Assembly (NCBI GenBank): GCA_964369725.1
Contig: CAYJGC010000022.1
Span: forward strand, 1-23,418
Source of the DNA: Paraeggerthella sp964369725
GTDB lineage: Bacteria > Actinomycetota > Coriobacteriia > Coriobacteriales > Eggerthellaceae
Reading direction: 5' to 3'
DNA length: 23,418 nucleotides
Shown one piece after another: positions 1 through 8,826 of this stretch. The notes below the pieces were generated by a model. It searched no databases. It saw nothing but the letters and a program-made list of their open reading frames with translations, and had not been told where the DNA came from. Positions within the stretch are counted from its first letter, which is position 1. Each line of letters begins with the position of its first letter. Position numbers and translations under genes: made by a program.

Positions 1-20
1 CTCGCCCAACTTTGCAGAGG

Positions 21-860
21 CTAGATTGGTAAAGCAGCAGTAAGGATGAGTAAGCGTAGAGCAAACCCGCCCACTAATACAAAAGTCTCTGATAGTACAA
101 TCAATCTAGCATTTACCTTGAATCGTTTAGTAAGCTCTCCTGTAGCGAACATGAAGGGCACTAAAATACCAATTGCAATGACGAAAACCCAAAATAATAA
201 AGCAGAAGATCCGCTAAGAATATGAGAAACGGTTTCAGTACCTAGAGGGTCTGTGCTTAAGGCGAAAAGGAGAATTGCAATAACTGCTGCTTCGAAAACA
301 GGAAGAGTAACGCGCGTTTTGAGGAGAAATCCATGGAGGAACTCTCGTTCTTCCGAGAAAAAGCTATTTGAAACAATCACCATAGCAATGCCGGTGGAGA
401 GGGCAGAGATTGCAAAAAGTAGTGGAAGAAGAGGACTGTGCCAAAGTGGATAGGTTTCAACAACACCCAACAATACTCCTGCATAGCCAGCTGTGAACAA
501 GGCTGCTATGGCTCCCGTAATTTCAAGTGCCCGTGGAACTTTCTTTCCAGTAAAATCGAGAATGACACTCGCAAAACTAATAAGCGAAAAGACTCCCAAA
601 ATTAAAGTGCCCCAGGTCATGACTGAATTGAAATTTGTTACGAGGTAAAAAAAGCGCAGAGGATTTTTCATGCCCGCCTCGGCGTCAATCATTAACAAAA
701 GCAAACCTACTCCCACTGCTAACAACGAGATGATTCGTGCTGAGCGGAGTGTCTTTTTGGCATCTTTGTTTTTCTGAGCAAGAATAATCGAGGTTACATA
801 AGAGCCTGCTCCTAGACCTGCGAGAAAAAGATAAGCAACGATAGGTAGTCCCCAAGCCAT
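21..860 (-). CDS. NrfD/PsrC-type membrane anchor of a molybdoenzyme (TtrC-like)
   Basis: A 279-residue, almost wholly hydrophobic protein with about eight predicted membrane segments. It opens with the glycine-rich LAGLGAGSYV stretch typical of NrfD/PsrC/TtrC subunits. In this family the protein anchors the complex in the membrane and oxidises menaquinol, passing electrons to the ferredoxin subunit. It is the last gene of a minus-strand operon and follows the ferredoxin gene by 3 bases. Its ribosome site AAAGGAG lies inside the end of that gene, which implies translational coupling. Salmonella TtrC is longer as I recall, so this is the compact NrfD form. The family call is firm; the substrate of the complex is inferred. 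Confidence 0.85.
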   Translation of the reverse strand: MAWGLPIVAYLFLAGLGAGSYVTSIILAQKNKDAKKTLRSARIISLLAVGVGLLLLMIDAEAGMKNPLRFFYLVTNFNSVMTWGTLILGVFSLISFASVILDFTGKKVPRALEITGAIAALFTAGYAGVLLGVVETYPLWHSPLLPLLFAISALSTGIAMVIVSNSFFSEEREFLHGFLLKTRVTLPVFEAAVIAILLFALSTDPLGTETVSHILSGSSALLFWVFVIAIGILVPFMFATGELTKRFKVNARLIVLSETFVLVGGFALRLLILTAALPI

Positions 861-863
861 AAT

Positions 864-1496
864 TTATTCATCTCCTTTAACGTTACCGCCGCAGCATATG
901 GAGGATGCAAAGGGCGAGTTTAATGCTTTAGATAGTCCTACATAAAACACCGATACTTCGTCTTCTGTGTTAACGGGGAGCCGCTCGGCGTGTACTTCCG
1001 CAAGGCGTTTTGATATGTCGCTGTCGGGATCTTGTAAGTTGCCAAAAATCCTCGCTTTTGTTATGCAGGTATTGACACATTTTGGTTGGAGCCCGTTTGC
1101 AGAGCGGTGGTAGCAAAAGGTGCATTTATCCACAATTCCAGTTTCGTGGTCATGCCAACGAACCTGAAAGGGGCAGGCGACCATGCAGTATTTGCAACCA
1201 ATGCAGCGGCTTTCGTCGACGAGAACCACGCCGTCTTCTGTGGTATAGGTTGCCCCCGTAGGGCAAACTTCTTGACAGGGAGCATCGCTGCAGTGATTGC
1301 ATTGTTTAGGCAGATTTGAACGAGTTACATCGGGGTAAGTTCCTGAATCCCAGGATTCAACCCAGGTGTTAAAGCAGTCAACCGCGGTGTCGTTTTCAAG
1401 CTTGCAAGCTGTTACGCAGGCATTGCAACCGATGCAGGTAGATAGGTCTATCAGCATTCCTAGTTTTGTAGTGCTATTCTCACTATGTGTAGTCAT
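864..1496 (-). CDS. Four-cluster [4Fe-4S] ferredoxin subunit (TtrB/DmsB-like)
   Basis: A 210-residue iron-sulfur electron-transfer subunit. Sixteen cysteines fall in four groups: C21/24/27/31, C66/69/74/78, C98/101/104/108 and C125/128/140/144. This is the classic pattern for four [4Fe-4S] clusters in the DmsB/NrfC/TtrB family. It would wire electrons from the NrfD anchor to the molybdenum subunit. There is no signal peptide, as usual for subunits that hitch-hike through Tat with their partner. The start is chosen for the AAGGGG ribosome site just upstream. It begins 11 bases after the catalytic-subunit stop codon. Confidence 0.9.
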   Translation of the reverse strand: MTTHSENSTTKLGMLIDLSTCIGCNACVTACKLENDTAVDCFNTWVESWDSGTYPDVTRSNLPKQCNHCSDAPCQEVCPTGATYTTEDGVVLVDESRCIGCKYCMVACPFQVRWHDHETGIVDKCTFCYHRSANGLQPKCVNTCITKARIFGNLQDPDSDISKRLAEVHAERLPVNTEDEVSVFYVGLSKALNSPFASSICCGGNVKGDE

Positions 1497-1507
1497 TTTT
1501 TACCCCT

Positions 1508-4500
1508 TTATGCTTTCGAAATTTTGTAGACTCCGCCCGATCGACCTGGCGTTGCAGATTCGGGATCTGAAAGTGGATAAATGCCTTCAACTTTCGGATC
1601 GAGCATAGTCTGTAGATGGATTCCTGTTGAGATGGCGGAATTTCCAGGAACTGCTGCTCCATCAATTTCCATGTCTTGAGAACCATAGGCAATATGCCCG
1701 TAGCCATATTCGAGAGCAAATGTTCCTTTTGCAACTCCTGCTCTAACCAAAGCAGGCCCTTGCATTATGTCGCCAGTAGGGTTTTCGATAACAATTTTCT
1801 CACCCGTCACAATTCCCAGTTCTTTGGCATCCTGCTCATTGATCTCAAAGTAATTTTCAGCACTGATTTGTTGCATAATCGGACTATTTGCGAGCATTGA
1901 AATCGAGCGGAATTTCGGCTTATAGTTGGTTGAAGCGAAGGGCCACTCTTCTTCGGGATACATATCATGAATGGGGGTGAGGTCGGCAAATGTTTCAGGC
2001 TGCCATGTTAGTACGCCGCTGCCGTATTCTCCAGTATAAGGATTTTTTGCAAGAGCCTTCGCTTCGTTGTAGTAGTAAGTCATATGCTCGCCCGCAAAAT
2101 TTGAGCGGTCTAGTTCGTCAAAGGCGTTGTCAATGGGCCAGTATCTGCCACCTCGAGACATCACGTGGAGCACTTTTGGCCACTCTTCATCGCTCACGGC
2201 AGACTTCCAAGTTTCTGGCAGCTGATCAAGGCCTTGCATGCGCATTTCTTCTTCAGTAATATCTGGAACAGGATCATCGTCAGAGTATGCGAGATTTGCG
2301 ATTGCTTTTAAAAAGTAATCAGAAGCGTCATTGTAGGCGTATTGTTGACCTTCGACGCTCTCAAGGGCGTTGTCCCCAAAGCCAGGAATTCCTATTTTTT
2401 TAGAGATATCGCAAAGAAGGGTTTCGTAGCTAGCGTGGCGGCCGTCAGACAACTCAATTGTTTCGGGTGTCGAAACTTGCCAGCGAGCCAAATTGCCTTT
2501 TCCATTCCAGAAGCCTTCTTGGGTATGTGTTCCCCAGCTTTCATAGGGAGTGGTATCAGGAACAAAATAGTCCGAAAGGTGCGCTGATTCTCCCATTACG
2601 ACATCGCATGTGATTGCAAGAGGCACAATCTGAGGATCTTTTAGTTGCTCAATGGCGGTTTCGCGCATTACTCCGGGGGACGCCTGAAGGGGTGTTGCCA
2701 TCCAGGTTAACATGATTTTTGCCTGATAGGGATATTTGTTAACCACTGATGAAATTGCTTGGTTATCTGAGCTATTTGCTTTTGCAAACCAAGGGAGCTT
2801 TGGCGTTGGATTTTCTTCTGTTTTTGAACGACTAGCATATTCAGAAGTCTTTTCCCAACTTAATCCTGTTCTTGCAATTGAAGCTCCTGAGCTTTTTGGT
2901 TGTCCTGCAATAGTGGACAACTTGTATCGAGGGCCATCTTTGTGGGTTGACCCGCTTACACGTCGAGGCACTGTGCCACCACGCATATTATTTGAACCAA
3001 TTAAGGAATTCATAAGAGGATAGCCCATAGAAGCGGTGCCTCCATTGGCTTGAGCGGTTCCGCCAATGAAACCACCAATTGATGCCTTGGTTCCGTGAGA
3101 GGTAAACTCCCGAGCCATGCGCTCAATCTCTTCAGCGGGGATTTTGCATCGATCGGAGTATTCCTCGACTGAATGAGAAAAGATTGAATCGCTTAGTTTT
3201 AAGAAAGCTGTCTTTACTTTGATGCCACCAATTTCACCTTCGAATTTGACGTTAGTATAGTTGCAGTTTGTATGTAAAGTTGGTTGACCTGTTGCGTTGT
3301 CTACGACAACAAAATAGTCAATTTCTGTACTTTCCTCTGCGTCGGAAGGTGTTTCAAGGTCAATGTCTTCAGCTCGAAGCAGTTTCTTATAATTTTTATG
3401 CGATTCATCTTCGATTACTAAATAACTAGCATTGGTATAGGCGTTGTACCCGCCTGCTTCTGCGGTTTTTTGAGTTGGGTAAGAAATGGCATCGATGTTA
3501 TAGAGGTTGTTCTCGATAATTATTCTTACTAGTGCAGAGATAAAAGCGTCGTTGGTGGCAGTTTTGATAGGTGTCCACTTTGCATTTTTAGCGGATGGTG
3601 TAACAACACAGTTCCCGAGGGCTGGGTCTACTACATCTAGTTTGAGGGTTCCAGCGCTAAGTGCAGAACTTGCCCATTGGGCAATTCCCTGCATGCTTTT
3701 GCCACCTGCCCCTGGGCAAAGCCCACAACTAATTACATATTCGGCTCCCGTATAATCGTTGTAAAGGCCGCCTGATTTATGTCCTTCTAATGCTCCGAAG
3801 CTTACGATTGAAGCCCCGCCGCAGCTAGATCCGTGACCAAAGTTATTTACGGTACCAAAAGCTTTAGCAAAGCGTGTTGCAGTGGGACGACCATCGCCAC
3901 GTCCGCCAAACATAACCAATTGGTTTGAGATGGGGCCAAGTTCAGGAGCGTTGGGGTCTTGTGGTGTCGTTGAGTCATGGAGAGCCCTAAAGCCTTCTAT
4001 CTCTTGGTCTTCTCCAATATCTGCAAAGAGCTTACCGCCTTCGACAAGCTCTTCGATGAGCTGATCCCAGCTAATAGGCTTCCATTTGCCTTCACCTCGC
4101 TTGCCAGCGCGCTTAAGCGGTAGGGTGATTCTGTCTGGCTGAGAGTATGCGTCGAGGGTTCCATTGCCGCGAGCACACAAGCCTCCACGGATGACTTGGC
4201 CTCCGTTTGTGTAGCTCATCGCTTTGTAGGCTTCCGTGAGAGGGGTATCGTGGTTGAGGAAGGGGTAGGCGTTGTTGGGATTGTAGGGATTTCCTCCAAC
4301 GCTCAAAATCTTACCAGTTGCCTTGTCGATATTGACTTTATTTCCGCAAGAGCTGTAGCACCCAAGGCAAGCGCTGTAGCGAACAAAAATATCTTCATTA
4401 ATTTCCAGATTGCCTGTATTGGGATCCACGATGGCCTCAATAGGCTTTCCTTTTAGAGCTGTTGTAGTTGATTCTTCTGTTTTGGCTGTGGTTGAACAGC

Positions 4501-4600
4501 CGCTCAATCCTAAATTGACAATTGATAGCGCTCCTACTGAAGCGCTTGCTTTTAGAAAATTGCGGCGGTTGAGCGTAATTGTATTGTGCTCGTCTTGCAT
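1508..4600 (-). CDS. Tat-exported molybdopterin oxidoreductase, TtrA-like catalytic subunit
   Basis: A 1030-residue molybdopterin-bis-guanine-dinucleotide oxidoreductase. The start at 4600 is preferred over 4633 because GGGAGG precedes it and it puts the twin-arginine motif NRRNFLK at residues 11-17. A lipobox LSGC follows (C35), so it may be a Tat lipoprotein. A cysteine set C78/C81/C85/C142 would bind [4Fe-4S]. C260, in GSSCGG, is a plausible molybdenum ligand. The length matches tetrathionate reductase TtrA (about 1020), and the stretch REFTSHGTKASIGG followed by LIGSNNMRGG resembles that subgroup as I remember it. Related coriobacterial enzymes act on arsenate, sulfur oxyanions or catechols, so the substrate is not settled by sequence reading. 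It is the first gene of the three-gene operon. Confidence 0.85.
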   Translation of the reverse strand: MQDEHNTITLNRRNFLKASASVGALSIVNLGLSGCSTTAKTEESTTTALKGKPIEAIVDPNTGNLEINEDIFVRYSACLGCYSSCGNKVNIDKATGKILSVGGNPYNPNNAYPFLNHDTPLTEAYKAMSYTNGGQVIRGGLCARGNGTLDAYSQPDRITLPLKRAGKRGEGKWKPISWDQLIEELVEGGKLFADIGEDQEIEGFRALHDSTTPQDPNAPELGPISNQLVMFGGRGDGRPTATRFAKAFGTVNNFGHGSSCGGASIVSFGALEGHKSGGLYNDYTGAEYVISCGLCPGAGGKSMQGIAQWASSALSAGTLKLDVVDPALGNCVVTPSAKNAKWTPIKTATNDAFISALVRIIIENNLYNIDAISYPTQKTAEAGGYNAYTNASYLVIEDESHKNYKKLLRAEDIDLETPSDAEESTEIDYFVVVDNATGQPTLHTNCNYTNVKFEGEIGGIKVKTAFLKLSDSIFSHSVEEYSDRCKIPAEEIERMAREFTSHGTKASIGGFIGGTAQANGGTASMGYPLMNSLIGSNNMRGGTVPRRVSGSTHKDGPRYKLSTIAGQPKSSGASIARTGLSWEKTSEYASRSKTEENPTPKLPWFAKANSSDNQAISSVVNKYPYQAKIMLTWMATPLQASPGVMRETAIEQLKDPQIVPLAITCDVVMGESAHLSDYFVPDTTPYESWGTHTQEGFWNGKGNLARWQVSTPETIELSDGRHASYETLLCDISKKIGIPGFGDNALESVEGQQYAYNDASDYFLKAIANLAYSDDDPVPDITEEEMRMQGLDQLPETWKSAVSDEEWPKVLHVMSRGGRYWPIDNAFDELDRSNFAGEHMTYYYNEAKALAKNPYTGEYGSGVLTWQPETFADLTPIHDMYPEEEWPFASTNYKPKFRSISMLANSPIMQQISAENYFEINEQDAKELGIVTGEKIVIENPTGDIMQGPALVRAGVAKGTFALEYGYGHIAYGSQDMEIDGAAVPGNSAISTGIHLQTMLDPKVEGIYPLSDPESATPGRSGGVYKISKA

Positions 4601-4655
4601 TATTCCTCCCTTATGTAGTGAGCAAGCCCCCATTGACTTATGCCCGTAGCATTCT

Positions 4656-4702
4656 TGTATATTTTTTCAAATTGAGGAATAGTCAAAAATGAGTAAATTA
4701 TA
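4656..4702 (-). promoter_or_regulatory. Candidate promoters of the ttr-like operon
   Basis: Two minus-strand candidates lie upstream of the 4600 start. One is a perfect TATAAT (4697-4702) whose -35 position falls inside the inverted repeat at 4713-4759. The other pairs TTGACT (4681-4686) with TATACA (4656-4661) at a long 19-base spacing. The first fits activator-dependent control because it has no good -35 box. Confidence 0.45.
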
Positions 4703-4712
4703 GCGATAGGGA

Positions 4713-4759
4713 AAAATGCCTCACCAACCTATGGTGAAAGTGGCTTGATGAGGCATTTT
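4713..4759. promoter_or_regulatory. Inverted repeat between the divergent ttr-like operon and the LuxR gene
   Basis: Perfect 11-base arms AAAATGCCTCA (4713-4723) and TGAGGCATTTT (4749-4759) surround a smaller dyad TCACC/GGTGA (4721-4725 and 4733-4737). The element lies between the two divergent starts and covers the -35 position of the TATAAT promoter for the oxidoreductase operon. It could be the operator of the adjacent LuxR regulator. A hairpin acting as a terminator is less natural between divergent promoters, though T-rich bases follow it on the plus strand. Confidence 0.45.
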
Positions 4760-4796
4760 CTTTGTTGTAAGACAGTTATTCTAATTTAGAAAGCTC

Positions 4797-4802
4797 TATA
4801 AT
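4797..4802 (+). promoter_or_regulatory. -10 box for the LuxR-type regulator
   Basis: A perfect TATAAT lies 37 bases before the ATG at 4839. No convincing -35 box is present at 16-18 bases, so the promoter may be weak or activator-dependent. A GGGAGG ribosome site follows at 4822-4827. Confidence 0.4.
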
Positions 4803-4838
4803 GCCTAATGCAAGCTTAGTTGGGAGGGGGCAGAGGAA

Positions 4839-6409
4839 ATGTTGGGTAAGAAATTTAATAAGGAAGCGGTGCCTCACTCTCATGTTCTTTTAAGAGGCTC
4901 AATAGGTTTAGGCCTTTTGTTGGGATGGTATTACTGTTTTTACTATGCCTGTGTTTTGATATGGACTCCTGAAACAAGCAGGGTGTCAGAACTTATTTGG
5001 GCAATCACCATGTCGGCATCGTTTGTTGCCTGTATTGCATTGTATGCAATGATTCGCAAGGGGAAGGGTGTAGGCGAAGTCCGAACCTTATCGATTGGCG
5101 CTGCATCGTGTCAGGCTACTGCAACCATACTCGTATTTTTAGCTTATCTATTTGCACCCATTGAGTATGGACTTATGATAGTAGGTTCAATACTTGCGGG
5201 TATTGCGATACCTGTTCTTTTTTTACTGTGGTTGGAAGTGCTTAAGTTCTTTAAAGATAGCGTAATCGAGTTTTCAGTTCCCGCCTCTTTTCTCGTGGCC
5301 TTGCTACTTTATACTCCCCTTGTAACATTCAAAAACAGTATCACCGTAATTATTATTGCAGCATTGCCGTTGCTTTCTGCAATTATCTTGTTAGGTATGT
5401 TTAACGCGAAAGCATCAAGTTGTAAATTTTTGTGTGGGCACAAGTTCGAGTCATCTCAAAAGACAATATCTGAAGAAATATCTCGCAGTGTCGTTGATGC
5501 TCGCTTGTCTCTGTCTTTTCGTTTTTTAGAGGTTACAAAAACAGCGATTCTTTTTTTGTTCTTTGGTTTGCGTTTGTGGCCTTCAGAGCGAGTGTTGCAC
5601 CCATTTACTCTCACGACAGGTTTGATCATTATCTGATTCCGTTAGTTTTTGCTGGCGTTGTTACCGTCGCTTTGTGCTCGATTGTTACTTTTAATGTAAA
5701 GAGGTTTTGCTTAAAGTCAACATATTGCTGGACAATCCCTCTTCTTTGCGCAGGTTATATCTTATTTTTTGTTTTTTCTGAATACCTTGGATTGATTTCT
5801 TATACGATTAGTTTTGTCGGTTTTGTTGGTCTGCAGCTATGCTTTTTGACAGTGGTTCCCAAATTTGCAAAATCCCAAAATGCTTCAGCTGCTCCTTTGT
5901 TCTTGTTGTTGTTTGCAGGAATTAGTTTAGGGATTGTTGTGGGAAGTATTGTTGGAGTCAACATCCTGAAATTATCACTCGAAGGATACTCGATTGATTT
6001 TATTGTATGCATGGTGCTCATTGTTGTTTCGGCAGTGCTGAATTTGGGTGTCGACTTAGATGATTGGAAGCTGAGAAGTGCATGCGAAAGCAACTCTCTG
6101 GATGAAGAAATGGCGAATGTCCGTCAAAATGATATGGTGGAAGTTGATAATGTTGGCAATGCTATGAGAAGTAAAGCTGAAGAAATGGCTCTTGAATATG
6201 GTTTATCAGCGCGAGAAGAAGAAATTCTAGTCTATTTATTAAGGGGTCGCAGCAGGTCATGGATTAGAGATAAATTAGTTATCTCCTTGAATACGGTAAA
6301 TACACATGTGCGCAATATTTTTGCAAAAACTGAAGTGCATTCGCATCAGCAATTACTAACACTTGCTCATGACGGCAATGAAGAGTTTGAAAAGTCTGGA
6401 GAAAGCTAG
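4839..6409 (+). pseudogene. Membrane LuxR-type regulator, interrupted by one frameshift
   Basis: Two overlapping frames together make one protein of about 523 residues. The first (4839-5636) holds about six hydrophobic segments. The second, open from before 5576 to 6409, holds further membrane segments and a C-terminal LuxR helix-turn-helix with LSAREEEILVYLLRGRSRS and SLNTVNTHVRNIF. This is the multi-pass-membrane plus LuxR layout common beside molybdoenzyme operons in Eggerthellaceae, where such proteins are thought to control the neighbouring genes. The frames join best near 5570: FFGL in the first frame runs into AFVAFRAS in the second, as if one G were lost. A TTTTTTG slippery heptamer (5552-5558) is an alternative joining site. 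It may be a true mutation, a draft-sequence error or, less likely, programmed -1 frameshifting. Confidence 0.8.
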
Positions 6410-6629
6410 ACAGTGAAACTCAATTGCGACACCCTATCAAAAACGCAGTGACTTTAGGTGAAAAATATTTCAATATTGAGCTGTGGTTGTTAAATTTAAT
6501 TTAAGGATAGTGTTTAGGTGCTGAATCAAAGAAGGTAGGTTTTGTTTAAAGGCAGTGTAGGTCTGCGTGCTACAATTGCAGAGCAATTTTGCAAGTTTTG
6601 GTAGTATTCTCGAAAAGAGGTTCACTTAC

Positions 6630-7445
6630 ATGAAAGCACTTATTCCTGCAGCTGGTTTAGGAACACGTTTTCTGCCGGCCACCAAGGCTCAGCCCAAAGA
6701 GATGTTGTTGGTGGTTGACCGTCCTGCTATCCAGTACGTTGTTGAAGAGGGTTTAGCTTCGGCAGCGGATGAAGTAGTTATTATCAATAGTAGAGAAAAA
6801 AAGGCTATCGAGGAGCATTTTTCTCCTGCGCCTGAGTTGGCAAACTTATTGCGAGAGCGCGGCAAAGACTCGTATGCGGATGCTGTTGAGTATGTGGGAA
6901 ACCTGAATGTAAGTTATGTTTATCAAGATGAAGCTTTAGGGCTTGGGCATGCGGTTTATTGCGCCCATGAAAAAACGGGCAGTGAGCCTTTTTATGTCTT
7001 GCTTGGCGATGTTTTAGTTCCTGATAATAAGATGCTTCCGAGAATGCAAGAAATTTCTGATGCGCACGACGGCGCAAGCGTTATTGCGGTAATGCCCGTA
7101 CCCGAAGAAGAGGTGAGTCGTTTTGGTGTTATTTCAGGGGAGGCTCTTTCTGATGACGTTTGGAAAATAGATTCTCTGGTCGAAAAACCAGCCCAAGAAG
7201 ACGCGCCTTCTAATCTCGCAGTATTTGGTCGTTATTTGCTATCTGCACGCGTTATGGAGCTGCTAGCTGAAGTGCAGCCGGGAGTTGGTGGGGAAATTCA
7301 GCTGACTGATGCTCTTGATGCCGTACTGCAAGAAGAGGAAATGTATGCGTTGGTAATTGATCCAGCTGATGGGTTTGATACGGGAACGGTTGAGAGCTGG
7401 CTTGAGACGAATAATATTTTATATCGTCGCGCACAAGAAAAGTAG
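6630..7445 (+). CDS. galU: UTP-glucose-1-phosphate uridylyltransferase
   Basis: A 271-residue enzyme that makes UDP-glucose from UTP and glucose-1-phosphate, supplying cell-envelope glycan synthesis. The nucleotide-binding signature GLGTRFLPATKAQPKEM starts at residue 9, followed by VEKP and GGEIQLTDA motifs typical of GalU. The start at 6630 is chosen over the upstream GTG at 6567 because AGAGG lies 9 bases before it and the protein then begins exactly at MKALIPAAG. It stands alone, with 220 bases upstream holding only short AT-rich dyads and a small AATTGC/GCAATT hairpin (6574-6588). A hairpin at 7495-7522 probably ends its transcript. Confidence 0.93.
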   Translation: MKALIPAAGLGTRFLPATKAQPKEMLLVVDRPAIQYVVEEGLASAADEVVIINSREKKAIEEHFSPAPELANLLRERGKDSYADAVEYVGNLNVSYVYQDEALGLGHAVYCAHEKTGSEPFYVLLGDVLVPDNKMLPRMQEISDAHDGASVIAVMPVPEEEVSRFGVISGEALSDDVWKIDSLVEKPAQEDAPSNLAVFGRYLLSARVMELLAEVQPGVGGEIQLTDALDAVLQEEEMYALVIDPADGFDTGTVESWLETNNILYRRAQEK

Positions 7446-7494
7446 TTGCTTTGTGGAAATTAATGTAGCGTAAGCGCTGCGGCTGTCTAATTAT

Positions 7495-7533
7495 TGCCTT
7501 CAGTTTTTACAAGCTGAGGGCATATTTGTTTGT
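7495..7533 (+). terminator. Probable terminator of galU
   Basis: Arms TGCCTTCAG (7495-7503) and CTGAGGGCA (7514-7522) form a 9-pair stem with one G-U pair, followed by a T-rich stretch TATTTGTTTGT. The T-run is interrupted, so efficiency is uncertain. Confidence 0.55.
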
Positions 7534-7736
7534 AGTCTTATGTTTTGCGCGTGTAGAAACGCTTGTTTTTGTCGCTTGACGCGAATTTTGTTGGGATACG
7601 TGTGGTTGTGTTTTGCATTGCTCTGGTGTAAGAAGAAGTAAGAAAGATTGCAGGGTTTTTTTGCGACAACGAACCATATTACGACATGAAACTATTGCAG
7701 TGATAGAGTAGGGCTGTCTGCGAACTGGGTCTTGAA

Positions 7737-7772
7737 ACCTGCTGCAAGATAATTATGTCTCTTGCAGCAGGT
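7737..7772. repeat. Perfect 13-bp inverted repeat between convergent genes
   Basis: ACCTGCTGCAAGA (7737-7749) and TCTTGCAGCAGGT (7760-7772) are perfect complements with a 10-base spacer. A second small stem TGCTC/GAGCA (7772-7792) adjoins it. The repeat lies between galU and the minus-strand dehydrogenase, so it may block read-through from both sides, but no proper T-run follows on either strand. The remaining 7446-7799 sequence holds the galU terminator and otherwise nothing I can name. Confidence 0.5.
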
Positions 7773-7799
7773 GCTCTGTTGATTCTTGAGCACGGTGTT

Positions 7800-8762
7800 T
7801 TAGCTGACAGTATTCTGAGGCGTTCCACTGATAAAGGCTGCAACATTAGCGGTTACGATATCAAGTAGTCTTGCGCGCGCTTCATGCGTTGCCCAGGCAA
7901 TATGAGGTGTTATAACAATATTGTCAGAGGTAACTCTAAGAAGCGGATTGTCTTTTTCCATGGGCTCAACTGAAACAACATCGGCAGCAAACCCTCCAAG
8001 GGTATTTGATTTAAGTGCGATGGCAACAGCATGCTCGTCTACTAAAGTCCCCCGAGCAGTGTTGATGAGTAGAGCAGTATCTTTCATGCGGCTAATTGTC
8101 TTCGAGTTGATCATCTTTTCTGTTTCGACTGTTGCGGGAACGTGGAGCGACACAATGTCAGAGCAAGCAAGCAGTTCGTCAAAATCTACCTGCTTAAACC
8201 CCAACTGATTGAATTCAGGCTTTTGCGATCGATTGCAAAATACTACATGCATGTCAAAAGCATGAGCAATGCGTGCTACTGCTTGTCCAATATCTCCCAT
8301 GCCGACAATGCCAAGGGTCTTTCCTGAAAGCTCTATCAAGGGGGTTTCGCTAAAAGTAAAATCCTTGACTTGTGTCCACGTTCCTTTCATGACCGAACGG
8401 GAGTGCTTGCCTACCTGAAGACAGAGTTCAAGTATGAGAGCAAATGTCATTTGTGCCACGTCAGGCGTGGAGTAGGCGGGAGTGTTGCTAACAACGACTC
8501 CGCGGGCGCGTGAGGCATCAAGATCGACGACATTGTAGCCTGTTGAGGTGAGAGCAATCATTTTGAGCTGAGGAGCCCATGAAAGAGCCTCGTCGTCCCA
8601 ATTTGTCTTGCTGGAGATGACAATATCCGCTTCTGCGATACGTTGTCGTACCTCGTGCCGCTCAGTGCGATCGTAGACCGTTACTGACCCAAATTCTTCC
8701 AGTGGTTGCCAGCTTAAATCTCCAGGATTGTTGACGAATCCTTCCAAGATGACAATGTTCAT
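7800..8762 (-). CDS. D-2-hydroxyacid dehydrogenase (glycerate dehydrogenase-like)
   Basis: A 320-residue NAD-dependent dehydrogenase of the D-isomer-specific 2-hydroxyacid family. Visible features are the Rossmann motif GIVGMGDIGQAVARI, the catalytic arginine in NTARGTLVDE, the glutamate in VEPME and the histidine in PHIAWATHE. The family reduces 2-keto acids such as hydroxypyruvate, pyruvate or glyoxylate. The layout and the TSTGYNVVD stretch resemble glycerate dehydrogenase/hydroxypyruvate reductase, but the exact substrate cannot be read. The start at 8762 has AGGAGA 6 bases upstream and gives the usual MNIVILEG opening. Its RNA must be read through a terminator at 8787-8826, because only about 20 bases separate that T-run from the ribosome site. 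Confidence 0.88.
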   Translation of the reverse strand: MNIVILEGFVNNPGDLSWQPLEEFGSVTVYDRTERHEVRQRIAEADIVISSKTNWDDEALSWAPQLKMIALTSTGYNVVDLDASRARGVVVSNTPAYSTPDVAQMTFALILELCLQVGKHSRSVMKGTWTQVKDFTFSETPLIELSGKTLGIVGMGDIGQAVARIAHAFDMHVVFCNRSQKPEFNQLGFKQVDFDELLACSDIVSLHVPATVETEKMINSKTISRMKDTALLINTARGTLVDEHAVAIALKSNTLGGFAADVVSVEPMEKDNPLLRVTSDNIVITPHIAWATHEARARLLDIVTANVAAFISGTPQNTVS

Positions 8763-8786
8763 TGAATTCTCCTGTGTTTCGTAGGG

Positions 8787-8826
8787 AAAAAGATTGACCC
8801 GGGGAGAGGGGAGCTCCACCGGGTCA
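8787..8826 (-). terminator. Intrinsic terminator of C-rich RNA copy B
   Basis: On the minus strand, TGACCCGG and GGAG pair with CTCC and CCGGGTCA around a single bulge, giving about 12 pairs with loop CTCCCCT, followed by ATCTTTTT. It stands between the TATAAT at 8927-8932 and the dehydrogenase start. Confidence 0.7.

Noticed and set aside
1086..1319. Plus-strand frames opposite the oxidoreductase operon
   Set aside because: They are shadows of strongly supported minus-strand genes.
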